A DNA stretch of 64,000 nt, from NCBI GenBank assembly GCA_963814955.1, contig CAWFEX010000015.1, forward strand, positions 310,001-374,000, written 5' to 3'. A model generated the notes under the pieces. That model was not told where the DNA came from. It was given only the letters and a program-made list of their open reading frames with translations, and searched no databases. Shown here in pieces: positions 16,946-25,279 of the stretch; position 1 is the stretch's first letter, and each line of letters starts with the position of its first letter. Source of the DNA: DATCJA01 sp963814955. Lineage in GTDB: Bacteria; Acidobacteriota; Vicinamibacteria; Vicinamibacterales; UBA2999. The position numbers were made by a program, and so were the translations under genes.

Positions 16946-17764
16946 CTATTGGGTCCGCCGTTCGGCGACAAAGCGGCCGTTGAGTTCCGCAGACGAAACA
17001 GCCCGGGCAAAACCGGAAAACGTCCCTCGCTCGGCAATCTCCTTCGCCGCTTCGAGGAAACCGGTCCACGCTGTGCGCGCCAGGGCGCCGCCAACACTGA
17101 TCCGCCGAACACCGGCAGCCGCCAGCTCCGCCACGGTGGCAAAATCGCCGCCGACGAGCACGTTGACGGGCTTCGGAGCGACGGCGTTGACGACCGCAGC
17201 GATGTCGGACCTGGCTCGGATGCCTGGCGCGTAGAGGCAATCGGCTCCGGCTTCGGCGTAAGCCGTGAGCCGTCTGATTGTTTCCGCGAGATCAGGCCGT
17301 CCGGCGATGAATCCCTCGGAACGCCCGGTCAGAAGAACGCCGGTCCCGCTGTTATCGATCGCGCGCCGAGCGGCCCGAACGCGCTCTACCGCGAGCGCGA
17401 ACTCGAAGAGCGGGTTCGACGGGTCGCCCGTGGAGTCTTCGATGGACAATCCAGCGATTCCCGTCGCGGTGGCAGCGGTGACGTTGGCGCCCACTCCATC
17501 GGGATCGGTCGCGAAACCGCCTTCGAAGTCCGCGTTGACGGGCACCTCGACGCCATGCGCCATGGATCGAAGGTGGGCGAGGGCGTTCTCGAGCGACACG
17601 CAGTTATCACGCTGTCCCAGGGACCACGCGAATCCGGCGCTCGTCGTCGCGAGCGCCGGAAAGCCGAGTTGAGCCAGGACACACGCGCTGCCGAGATCCC
17701 ATGGATTGGGCATCACGAAGCAACCGGACTCGTGAAGTTGCCGAAATGTGCGGTAGCGATCCAT
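16946..17764 (-). CDS. Isocitrate lyase / PEP mutase family enzyme
   Basis: About 272 residues starting MDRYRTFRQLHESGCFVMPNPWD. The family motifs are visible: ATTSAGFAWSLG, VNADFEGGFATDPDGV (metal-binding acidic pair), GIAGLSIEDSTGD and LTGRSEGFIAG. Members make or break C-C or C-P bonds next to a carboxylate, for example methylisocitrate lyase, oxaloacetate hydrolase or PEP mutase. The catalytic KxxCG(H) loop of true isocitrate lyases is not seen, so a hydrolase or unknown lyase is likelier. The gene starts 8 bases after the methyltransferase stop. Confidence 0.85.
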   Translation of the reverse strand: MDRYRTFRQLHESGCFVMPNPWDLGSACVLAQLGFPALATTSAGFAWSLGQRDNCVSLENALAHLRSMAHGVEVPVNADFEGGFATDPDGVGANVTAATATGIAGLSIEDSTGDPSNPLFEFALAVERVRAARRAIDNSGTGVLLTGRSEGFIAGRPDLAETIRRLTAYAEAGADCLYAPGIRARSDIAAVVNAVAPKPVNVLVGGDFATVAELAAAGVRRISVGGALARTAWTGFLEAAKEIAERGTFSGFARAVSSAELNGRFVAERRTQ

Positions 17765-17772
17765 GGCGCCGG

Positions 17773-18450
17773 TCACCGGGCCGGATACAGCGCTCGCCGA
17801 AGCACGCACCAGTGCCCCTCGCCCGCTTGGCTCGACGTCCCCGTCCAACGGCCGGGAAGCCCGGCGACAAGATCGTCGACCGACAGGTAGATCGGCGTCT
17901 GTTCACCGCTGCTGTTTACCCACACCAGCGCGCCGTGTGGCGACAGGACCCGGTCCACTTCGACGGGGAACAAGAAGGCATTGATCAGCACGATTGCCGC
18001 TGCCGATGAATCGGCGATCGGCAGCCTGGCACCATCGGCTTGCACACGATGGGCCGGCCTGGCTGGCGCGAGTTTCAACATGGCCAGCGAGAGGTCGACG
18101 GCCACCACCGTCGCAAAGCGCTCCGCGAGCAGATGCGAATAGGTGCCGATGCCGCTGCCGACCTCGAGCGCAACGCCGCCGGAAAAATGAACGGCGTCGA
18201 GTCCGCGTATGAATGCGTCCATCACGACCGCGGTGCGCTGCCATGACGATCGCGTGTGCCACTCGACCGCAAGGTCGTCGAAGTAACCCGCCACTTCGCT
18301 GCGCAGTTCGCGTGTCCAGCCGCCGGCGTCGAGTCCCGCCGCCCGCCGCGTGGCGACGCGCATCGGGTGATCGGGACCACCTGCACCGGAGGACCGATGA
18401 CCTTCGATGGGCAGAGCAGGCAAGCGTTGAATAGCCAATCGCTTCGCCAT
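17773..18450 (-). CDS. Class I SAM-dependent methyltransferase
   Basis: Up to 225 residues. The SAM-binding motif I is VALEVGSGIGTYSHLLAERF, followed by VVAVDLSLAMLKLAP (motif II acidic residue) and ADGARLPIADSSAAAIVLINAF. The N-terminal VATRRAAGLDAGGWT stretch suggests that ATG 18363 could be the real start; ATG 18450 adds 29 residues with little conservation character. It lies between the VOC gene (34 bases upstream) and the PEP mutase-like gene. The methyl acceptor is unknown. Confidence 0.83.
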   Translation of the reverse strand: MAKRLAIQRLPALPIEGHRSSGAGGPDHPMRVATRRAAGLDAGGWTRELRSEVAGYFDDLAVEWHTRSSWQRTAVVMDAFIRGLDAVHFSGGVALEVGSGIGTYSHLLAERFATVVAVDLSLAMLKLAPARPAHRVQADGARLPIADSSAAAIVLINAFLFPVEVDRVLSPHGALVWVNSSGEQTPIYLSVDDLVAGLPGRWTGTSSQAGEGHWCVLRRALYPAR

Positions 18451-18484
18451 CGGATCCCAGACGCACCCGACGGGTCGTTCGTGG

Positions 18485-19303
18485 TTATTGCACCTGCGGC
18501 CCGAGCGGTGCGCGCTCGACGATCTCGACCCGCGTCCCCCATGGATCAGTGATGTACGTGATGGTGCTCCCGGTGGGGCTCTTGCGAACCGGCTCGTCGA
18601 GTTTGATGCCTTCAGCCTGGATCTTCTTCACGAAGGCAGCATGATTCTTGACGTCGAAACCGATGTGATCGAGCACACGCCCGCGCGTCGGCGCCTGCTT
18701 TGCGTCTGCCGTCGCGAATCGGAGCTGCACACCAGGGAGATCCACAACCGGTGCGTCGTTGCGAGTCCCCATCTTTCCGCCGAATGTCTTCGCATACCAG
18801 GCCTGAGCCTTCGGCACGTCGTCTTTCGTGAGTGACAAGTGAACATGCTCGTTCCGAACGGGCACTGACTGCGTCTTGTCTTCCAGGATTTCGATCCGGA
18901 CGCCGTCCGGTGTGACGACGAACGCCTGGTCCAGCCGGTTATTGTTGCCCGGCAGCACCGTCACCCCGGCCGCCTTCCATTGGGCAACCCGCTCCTGGAC
19001 GTTATTGACGATGAAACCCACGTGGTTCACGACCGATCCCACGCTGCCGCCATCGCCTTTCTCGGTCCCAAGGACGAGATTGATGTAGAGGCCGGGAAAC
19101 ATGATCAGCGGATTCCCGCCCGGCATGAAGAGCTTGCCGCCCATGGCAAGAAACAGCTTCTTGTTGGCTTCCACATCTTTCGACGCGATGTGCCAGTGAC
19201 CCATGGTCACGCCGGCCTCGTTGAACGGCGCCGGCTGCGCGGCGGCCGTGCCTGCGGTCAGCACCGACGACAACAACACGACGACGAACATCTTCGTCTT
19301 CAC
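18485..19303 (-). CDS. Secreted two-domain VOC (glyoxalase-fold) protein
   Basis: A 272-residue protein with a signal peptide (MKTKMFVVVLLSSVLTAGTAAAQ) and AGGAGG 5 bases before ATG 19303. Two VOC modules follow: MGHWHIASKDVEANKKLFLAMGG...VNHVGFIVNNVQERVAQWKAAG and EHVHLSLTKDDVPKAQAWYAKTFGG...DHIGFDVKNHAAFVKKIQAEG. The His and Glu positions of metal-binding VOC enzymes are partly present. It may be a dioxygenase-, lyase- or binding-type protein acting outside the cytoplasm. First gene of a five-gene run. Confidence 0.85.
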   Translation of the reverse strand: MKTKMFVVVLLSSVLTAGTAAAQPAPFNEAGVTMGHWHIASKDVEANKKLFLAMGGKLFMPGGNPLIMFPGLYINLVLGTEKGDGGSVGSVVNHVGFIVNNVQERVAQWKAAGVTVLPGNNNRLDQAFVVTPDGVRIEILEDKTQSVPVRNEHVHLSLTKDDVPKAQAWYAKTFGGKMGTRNDAPVVDLPGVQLRFATADAKQAPTRGRVLDHIGFDVKNHAAFVKKIQAEGIKLDEPVRKSPTGSTITYITDPWGTRVEIVERAPLGPQVQ

Positions 19304-19396
19304 GGTAGCCTCCTGTGTTGCGCTGCGTCCGGACGAGTCACGTCCCGGCGGTCCAGCATCACGTGGACGGTGGCATTATAGGCGGTCAGATAAGCA

Positions 19397-19666
19397 TTGG
19401 AGCTCGCGTTTGTTGCACTCCTCGTCGTAAGCGCCGGACTTGGGCTCCTTCTCCGGACGCGGGTCGACCCGAAGCTTGGGCAAGTGCTGCTCGCGATCGG
19501 TGCTTGCGCCTTGCTGATGGCGTTCACGGTCCTGGGGTTGATCGTTTTCGGATGGTCGCCGTTCGGGATATGGACAGCCGGCCTGGCGTCCGTCATCCTG
19601 CTCGGCATCGGCGCCGCGCTGCTGCCAATCGGATTGACATGGACGTGGGGACATGGCCGTCACTAG
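19397..19666 (+). CDS. Small hypothetical membrane protein
   Basis: An 89-residue frame starting with TTG (MELAFVALLVVSAGLGLLL) and holding three hydrophobic segments, the last followed by TWTWGHGRH. It is divergent from the VOC gene, with 93 bases between, and is followed 21 bases later by a methyltransferase in the same direction. No family is recognised, and the weak start codon leaves some doubt. Confidence 0.5.
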   Translation: MELAFVALLVVSAGLGLLLRTRVDPKLGQVLLAIGACALLMAFTVLGLIVFGWSPFGIWTAGLASVILLGIGAALLPIGLTWTWGHGRH

Positions 19667-19687
19667 CGCTCCTCACAGAGATCAAAC

Positions 19688-20503
19688 ATGAGTGATTCGA
19701 CTCACTATGTGATCCGAGGTGGTATCGAAGGACGAGAGCGGCTGCGCATTATCGCGCGCGTCATGCACGCGAGCACGTCATCCCTCTTCGATCGTCTGGG
19801 CCTCCATGACGGACAGTTGTGCCTTGACGTGGGCTGTGGTGGTGGCGACGCCACATTGGAGCTGGCGCGAAGGGTTGCGCCAGGCGGTCAGGCGCTCGGC
19901 GTCGATATCGACACGACGAAGCTGGAACTGGCACGAGCCGAAGCGGCCGAGCGCGATTCAGGTAATGTCCGGTTCGAGCGATTGGACATTCGCGAGTCGT
20001 CTCTCGACGACCGGTTCGATGTGGTCTATGCGAGATTCCTGCTCACTCATTTGAGCAATCCCGCCGGCGCTGTCGAAGCCTTCCGCCGCCATCTTCGTGA
20101 GGGGGGCGTGGTTGCGGTCGAGGACATCGACTTCAGCGGGTATTTCACGTGTCCCGAATCCAGCGCGTTCCGTCGATATCACGAGCTGTACTGCGCCACC
20201 GTGACGAAGAGAGGCGGCGATCCAAACATCGGGCCGCGTCTGCCTGGGTTGCTGTTGCAATCCGGGTTTCAGGACGTCGGGGTGTCGGTTGTCCAGCCGG
20301 TTGCCATGCAAGGCGAAGCCAAGCTTCTGAATCCACTCACGATGGAGAACATTGCAGACACCGTCCTCGCGGATCGGCTGGCCACGCGTGAAGAAATCGA
20401 TGGGATCGTCCGCGAGTTGTACGAATTCGCTGCTGATACGAGCACGCTCGCGGGGATGCCGCGAGTCGTTCAGGCCTGGGGACGTCTATCGACCCGATCG
20501 TGA
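19688..20503 (+). CDS. Class I SAM-dependent methyltransferase
   Basis: A 271-residue methyltransferase. Motif I is LCLDVGCGGGDATLELAR, motif II GVDIDTTKLELA, and FDVVYARFLLTHLSNPAGAVEAF is the motif IV/V region. The N-terminal YVIRGGIEGRERLRIIARVM and C-terminal region GGDPNIGPRLPGLLLQSGF resemble UbiE/COQ5-type small-molecule methyltransferases. Together with the small membrane gene it forms one of the few plus-strand units here. Confidence 0.87.
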   Translation: MSDSTHYVIRGGIEGRERLRIIARVMHASTSSLFDRLGLHDGQLCLDVGCGGGDATLELARRVAPGGQALGVDIDTTKLELARAEAAERDSGNVRFERLDIRESSLDDRFDVVYARFLLTHLSNPAGAVEAFRRHLREGGVVAVEDIDFSGYFTCPESSAFRRYHELYCATVTKRGGDPNIGPRLPGLLLQSGFQDVGVSVVQPVAMQGEAKLLNPLTMENIADTVLADRLATREEIDGIVRELYEFAADTSTLAGMPRVVQAWGRLSTRS

Positions 20504-20553
20504 GTCGCTGCGCCTGAAGGGGGCGCTAGCCTGGCTGGGCATTGTGCGGACCT

Positions 20554-21033
20554 TCAGGCGTTTTCCTTGTCACTCAGGATCGCGGACCACCGCTCCGTTC
20601 GCTCTTCTGCGGTCGTCTCTTCGATGCGGGTTGCGATCGTCCACACGTGCCCCGAGGGATCCATGATCCACGCGATGCGGTCTCCCCAGAACTGGTTCTG
20701 GGCCGGCAGCAGGACTTGCGCGCCGCCACTAATCGCCCGCTCGACTGTTTGGTCAACGTCCTCGACATACACGAAGAGGACCACCGGGGAGCTGCCGTCT
20801 GGAGTTGGTGCGCGCCTCGTCAGCGTTGGCCATTCGGCTTCGACCATCATCGTGGCCGGGCCGATCGTCAGGAGCGCGTGCGCAAGCTTGCCATCGGGAC
20901 CGGGCCGTTGATTGAGTGATGCCGCATTGAACGTGCGCATCATGAAATCAACGGCCGCGGCAGGATCGCGGCACACCAGTCGAGGAATGAGGACCGAGGA
21001 ATTGTCGGGAATGCCCTTCACTCGATTGGCCAT
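20554..21033 (-). CDS. PhnB-like VOC family protein
   Basis: A 159-residue single VOC domain: SVLIPRLVCRDPAAAVDFMMRTFNA, LLTIGPATMMVEAE, VLFVYVEDVDQTVERAISGGAQVL and WGDRIAWIMDPSGHVWTIATR. The last stretch (DPxGHxWxxxT) is typical of PhnB/YjdN-type glyoxalase relatives. Function unknown; members are often annotated as stress or resistance related. There is no signal peptide. It ends 51 bases from the convergent methyltransferase stop. Confidence 0.85.
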   Translation of the reverse strand: MANRVKGIPDNSSVLIPRLVCRDPAAAVDFMMRTFNAASLNQRPGPDGKLAHALLTIGPATMMVEAEWPTLTRRAPTPDGSSPVVLFVYVEDVDQTVERAISGGAQVLLPAQNQFWGDRIAWIMDPSGHVWTIATRIEETTAEERTERWSAILSDKENA

Positions 21034-21068
21034 CTCCTTCTCCCAATCAACAGGTCATTCGCGGTCCT

Positions 21069-21776
21069 CTACCGTAGGTCAACCCGACCGCGCGGGCTGT
21101 CGACCGTAGCAATAAGTGCTGGTCGCGGACCCCGCTGCACGCGCACATCGAGTCCAAGCTGGTCGAGGGCTTTCTGGACTGATTCCGAATCCGGGTGCTC
21201 GGCGCGCAAGCCGATCAATCTGGCTCCCGGGGTCGCCGTGCTCGACGGATGAGGTGTCTGGCCCCAGTCGATGAAGAACGGGACAATCCCGCCAGCCAGG
21301 ACGGTGCGCGGATCCGTGTAGCGCCACGACAGAAGCACTCCGTCCGCTCGTCGTCGGCTGCCGGCAGTCACTTCTCCCAGCTTGACGCCTTTACGCCGGG
21401 CATCGCTGGCCAGTTCCTCGAGGTTCTTTCCCTTGGATGCCCATGTTACGAGCCGGGGCTCGTTCAATTCGTCGATACCAAACGGACGCGGCTGCGCCGG
21501 CTCGGGTTGTTCCGGGTCGGGACCGATGATTTCCAGGTAGACGCCTGGTCCGAGTGAAAGCAAGGCGTTGCGGGTTCCGCGTCCCGGGTGCTGACCACCA
21601 GGGGTTGCTCGGACACCCAGGACCTGCTCGATCTTTTCAACTCCCGTTTGCAATTCCGGAGACGCGTACACCAGGTGATCAACGCCAGACACGACATCGG
21701 TGCCGGCCTGGTAAGCACTGGCTGCCAAGGTCACACCGAACAGCGTCACGAACGACACCATCAGATGTTTGCACAT
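21069..21776 (-). CDS. Secreted glyoxalase-like protein
   Basis: About 235 residues beginning MCKHLMVSFVTLFGVTLAASAYQ, a signal peptide; a start 10 codons upstream is possible. The glyoxalase_3-type domain is seen as VDHLVYASPELQTGVEKIEQVLG, then ALLSLGPGVYLEIIGPDPEQP and WRYTDPRTVLAGGIVPFFIDWG. It resembles proteins sometimes called glyoxalase-like or phenazine-resistance-like. One of four VOC-fold genes within 8 kb. Confidence 0.8.
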   Translation of the reverse strand: MCKHLMVSFVTLFGVTLAASAYQAGTDVVSGVDHLVYASPELQTGVEKIEQVLGVRATPGGQHPGRGTRNALLSLGPGVYLEIIGPDPEQPEPAQPRPFGIDELNEPRLVTWASKGKNLEELASDARRKGVKLGEVTAGSRRRADGVLLSWRYTDPRTVLAGGIVPFFIDWGQTPHPSSTATPGARLIGLRAEHPDSESVQKALDQLGLDVRVQRGPRPALIATVDSPRGRVDLR

Positions 21777-21812
21777 GCAAGCGTCGCCGCGTTGCGACGG
21801 CTCCATCGCGTC

Positions 21813-22213
21813 TCAGACACCGGCCGTGCGGCGCCTCGGCGCCGAAAGCAGGTAGCCGACGAAGAGTGAAACCTGGATCACGTCACTCACGACTGCGACG
21901 CCTGCCTGATGGCTGAGGAATGGCCGACCAAGAACCAGCATGAGCACGATGAACGTCGCTTTGCTCAGCCCGGCCACGGTGAGGACGAGGGGGCGAGCGG
22001 CAATATTGAAGGCACCGTAAATCAGCATCGCCCCCATGAGACCGATCAGCATGCCCCAGTTTCGGACGACGATCTCTGCCGCAGGACCCTGGAGCGTGTC
22101 ACCAAACGTGCTTGCAGAGCGGCCTGGGGTGCGACGGTCGCATAGAGCATGGTGCACGTGAGCAATCCAGACACCAGCATGATCCACTTCATGCTGGTGA
22201 CGATCCAGATCAT
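21813..22213 (-). pseudogene. Small four-helix membrane protein, frameshifted
   Basis: ATG 22213 has AAGGAG 5 bases upstream and gives MIWIVTSMKWIMLVSGLLTC followed by MLYATVAPQAALQ. Near 22112 the frame slips by one base, and the other frame continues STFGDTLQGPAAEIVVRNWG, then MLIGLMGAMLIYGAFN, ending in VSLFVGYLLSAPRRRTAGV. The two pieces match as one protein of about 133 residues with four hydrophobic segments, an architecture known for small conserved membrane proteins of unknown function. The start overlaps the upstream stop as ATGA. One missing base explains the break. Confidence 0.72.
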
Positions 22214-22524
22214 AGGCGCTCCTTGGTGTACGCCGCTGTCTCCAACCGGCCATTGGCCTGACAACCGAATCTTAGGGCAAAGTAGGTGTCCACTTCCCTA
22301 GGCCGCGTTTCACGCGCTCGAGACGAAAACGAGGCACATCTTCCGGGACTCCAGACATGGCCCGGCCACGACCGTTCTTCTTTGTGGTCAGAGACCCAGC
22401 GTCTAATGGTTCGCGTCAGGAGCTCGCCTGAAGGGTTGCCGTCCGCGCCCAGCCCGAATTCGCCGGAGCACTTTACCCGCAGCGTTCCAGATTCAGCACT
22501 GTAGGTTGCTTCGTCGATCTCCAT
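22210..22524 (-). CDS. Hypothetical protein coupled to the small membrane gene
   Basis: A 104-residue frame beginning MEIDEATYSAESGTLRVKCSGEF. Its TGA overlaps the ATG of the next gene as ATGA (22213-22210), which argues that the frame is translated. The N-terminal half looks protein-like; the C-terminal half (WPGHVWSPGRCASFSSRARETR) is arginine- and serine-rich and may reflect a further frame slip. No family recognised. Confidence 0.4.
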   Translation of the reverse strand: MEIDEATYSAESGTLRVKCSGEFGLGADGNPSGELLTRTIRRWVSDHKEERSWPGHVWSPGRCASFSSRARETRPREVDTYFALRFGCQANGRLETAAYTKERL

Positions 22525-22573
22525 TTCGTCGGTCCAACGCGATGCCGCTCAGCCGCGAGCGGGTCTCGCGCAT

Positions 22574-23876
22574 TCACGAGCCAAGCAGTCCTGCGACCCG
22601 AACCGCCGCGCGTATCACTCTCGCATCCTCGCCATGGTCCGCCGTGAGCTGGAGTCCAAGCGGCAACCCATTCGACACAGGCATCGGTATCGAGATCGCC
22701 GGCGTTCCCAGGGCCGTCCAGGGCGCGTTCATTCGAGGATCACCAGTCGAGGCCAACCCCGATGGTGCCGGCCCGGTCGCAGCCGGTACCAGGATCACGG
22801 GCGTCGCTTTGTACATTTCGGTGATTCGAACCTTTGACTCGGCAATCACTCTCCTCGCGTCGTCGTACTGCGCGACAGGAAATCTTCAGTCCGTCGCGCA
22901 CCAGATTGGCCATGTCCTCCAGTCGACTGCCGTACTGCTTGAACCGTTCCTCATGGAATCGGGCGCCCTCGTAGAACATCACGGTATTGGAAGCGTCATT
23001 GAGCCTCGCCAGCATGCCGGCGATGTCGACGGAGCGAACACTCGCGCCAGCGCTTCTGAGTCGAGCGATCGCGCTCCGAAACGCTGCTTCCATAGGGGGC
23101 TCTGCCTCGAGTGGCGGATCCGCAACCCCCAGCGTCAGGTCTTCAGCCCGGCCGTCCGAACGTCCGAGTGCTGCCCATAGCCGCAGCATCTCGGCTGGCG
23201 TTTGAGTGAAAAGCCCCAACGTGTCGAGGCTCCTGGCGAACGGAAGCACCCCCTCCATGGGAAGCAGCCCGTAGCTGGGCTTCAATCCCGTGATGCCGCA
23301 GTAGGACGCCGGTCGCAGTATTGAGCCTCGCGTCTGCGTACCAAGAGCGAACGGAACCATCCCCGCGGCGACCGCGGCCGCAGACCCGCTCGAACTGCCA
23401 CCAGGGGTGTGCCCCAGGTCGCGAGGGTTGCGAGTCGGGGCCGGCGTCCGGTACGCGAAAGCCGTGGTGTGCGTCTTGCCGAGGAGGACACCTCCCCGCC
23501 GGCGCAGCTCTCGAACGATCGCCGCGTCGGCCGTACCGATGCGTCCCTTGTAGATTGCGGAGCCGTATTCCGTGGCAAGGCCTTGGGTCTCGATGATGTC
23601 CTTTACGCCGAATGGAATTCCGTTCAGAGCACCATCGCCGGTAGGCTTTTGCGGAAGCACCTGAACCCACGCATGGATCTCGGAGTCGAGCGAACGGATG
23701 CGGTCCATACACGGCTGCAACGCAGCGTCACGAGCCCGCAGTGACGCAGCCAGCCATTGGCTGAGAGTGTCGAGCCGCTGGGTCTGAGTCAGGGCACTTG
23801 GTATCAGCGCGAGATTGGCAATAAGGAAGGTTCTGCGATCAATTCCCGTGCTGTGATTGGCATGGATTGGAATCAT
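22574..23876 (-). pseudogene. Amidase-signature enzyme, frameshifted
   Basis: The product begins MIPIHANHSTGIDRRTFLIANLAL, a possible TAT-like leader, with AAGGAG before the ATG. It has the amidase-signature core: GIPFGVKDIIETQG, the Lys-Ser-Ser region LGHTPGGSSSGSAAAVAAG with catalytic serines, and GTQTRGSILRPASYCGITGLKPSYG. Near 22880 the frame is lost after RDGLKI and resumes one frame over as PVAQYDDARRVIAESKVRITEMYK, ending in GLPLGLQLTADHGEDARVIRAA. One extra T explains the break. Reconstructed length is about 434 residues. Amidases of this family hydrolyse amide bonds; the substrate is unknown. Confidence 0.82.
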
Positions 23877-23918
23877 CAGCCAAGCTCCTTATCGCAGTGT
23901 TCACGATCTCTTGATGGC

Positions 23919-24000
23919 GCCTAACGTGCGGCTTGAGCCGTGCGGCGCAGCGACATCGTCGCACAGGACCGTCGACCGCGGCGGCTCCAAACGGTTGTCA
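23919..24000 (-). other. Possible attC-like recombination site
   Basis: On the minus strand the GNAT stop codon TGA is followed by ACAACC and GTTTGGAGCCG, and about 60 bases later by CGGCTCAAGCCG and GTTAGGC (23925-23919). GTTAGGC fits the R' box consensus GTTRRRY. The two inner blocks pair with one unpaired G, as in integron attC sites. The R'' side does not fit its consensus well. Amidase and GNAT frames each begin soon after such a box. No integrase is present. Confidence 0.3.
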
Positions 24001-24519
24001 GCCAGCCTGGGAATGCTGGCGCCAGTCCTCTACTGTGAGCGCCCACCGCTCGTGATCGCGCCAACGACCACCAACCTTGAGGTATCGTGGCGAAAAGCCT
24101 TCTTGTCGAAACCCGAGTCCGCGAACCAATTCGCGCGAGGCCGCATTGCCAGGTTGTATGTTTGCTTCGACCCGATGCAGCCGATGGACTCGAAACACTT
24201 CCCCGAGCACCGCCCGTAAACCCTGACTCATGCGGCCATGCCCGTCGTGGGGCACTAAGGCATAGTACCCAAGGTATGCGGATTGGAATGCCCCCCGAAC
24301 GATCTCACTAATGCTGATGACACCGGCCAGTTCGTTTTCGTTTGTACGGATCCAGTATCCAATGTGCGCGGGGCCTCGCAGTCGCGCAAGATAGCGCTCG
24401 AACGCTTCGACTGTGCGAGGTGGCGTTACCAGGCCTCGATGAAGCTCACGGCTCCTCGAAACAGCCGCCAGAAATTCCGCTCGGCGCCTTCTGGATGGTG
24501 CTTCAAGAATTTGACGCAT
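23998..24519 (-). CDS. GNAT family N-acetyltransferase (RimJ/RimL-like)
   Basis: About 173 residues starting MRQILEAPSRRRRAEFLAAV at ATG 24519; an ATG at 24558 is possible. The acetyltransferase fold is seen in IGYWIRTNENELAGVISISEIV, LGYYALVPHDGHGRMSQGLRAVLGEVF with the acetyl-CoA loop, and VEANIQPGNAASRELVRGLGFRQEGFSPRYLKVGGRWRDHERWAL, the last typical of RimJ/RimL. Likely acetylates an N-terminal or amine group; target unknown. Its 3' end overlaps the attC-like sequence. Confidence 0.87.
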   Translation of the reverse strand: MRQILEAPSRRRRAEFLAAVSRSRELHRGLVTPPRTVEAFERYLARLRGPAHIGYWIRTNENELAGVISISEIVRGAFQSAYLGYYALVPHDGHGRMSQGLRAVLGEVFRVHRLHRVEANIQPGNAASRELVRGLGFRQEGFSPRYLKVGGRWRDHERWALTVEDWRQHSQAG

Positions 24520-24588
24520 CTGATTTTGTCTGGCTAACGCTCGCCGACGGCGGACCATTAACGCCGGTCTGGACCATGTATTCCGTCA

Positions 24589-25227
24589 TCAGCGGACCAC
24601 GCCCGTGCCCGACTGGCGCATTGCATTGAAATGAAAGTAGGAATCCTTGAGGTCGAGAGCGATTGAGGCCACCGTCTTCGTTGTACCACTGGCGATCTCC
24701 GCGACGTCGAATTCGATTCCATTCGGGAGACCGATACGGACGTGATGCTCAGCGCCGGTCGACGGGCTTTTGATCGGACGGGCCGTGGATTCGAGCACGC
24801 CCGGGATTACGACGCGCGCTTTTCTACTTTCGATATCCGCGTCAAACTCGAAGCGTTTGAAGAGTGGGGGATGAACGGTGCTCGACATCGTCGTATACAC
24901 CCACCAGTGGGTCGCCCCCTCGCTGGTTTCTTCGCCATACATGATGGCAGCGAGAGCGGCTCGCTGCTTGTCGTCCGCCCGCTCATCGATGACAGCCTGA
25001 CACTCACCGTCGCCCTCATAAATCGGCCCAGGCCAGGCATAGAGGAGAGCGGCGCAGAGGCCATCGAGGGTGACCTCTCCAAAGTGGCCCTTATCGATCC
25101 GAACGGCCGCGAAACCGCGACAGTCTCCGTGCGTGGGGCGGGGGGACTCGAACTGGCAAGGACAGGCGTAATCGCAATTGCAATTGGTGACCTCGACGCC
25201 TTCGATGTACCAGTCAACCTGTGCCAT
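24589..25227 (-). CDS. DUF1326-domain protein
   Basis: About 212 residues from ATG 25227, chosen because AAAGGAG lies 8 bases upstream. The DUF1326 signature is clear: EGVEVTNCNCDYACPCQFES with the C-N-C...C-P-C cysteines, DCRGFAAVRIDKGHFG, and ALLYAWPGPIYEGDGECQAV. These proteins are probably metal or redox linked, often beside DUF2182 permeases; no such gene is seen here. Cytoplasmic. Confidence 0.88.
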   Translation of the reverse strand: MAQVDWYIEGVEVTNCNCDYACPCQFESPRPTHGDCRGFAAVRIDKGHFGEVTLDGLCAALLYAWPGPIYEGDGECQAVIDERADDKQRAALAAIMYGEETSEGATHWWVYTTMSSTVHPPLFKRFEFDADIESRKARVVIPGVLESTARPIKSPSTGAEHHVRIGLPNGIEFDVAEIASGTTKTVASIALDLKDSYFHFNAMRQSGTGVVR

Positions 25228-25279
25228 CTGGCCCACTCCTTTCACGAGCGACTTAATTGACCCGGCTGCAAGGCCAACC

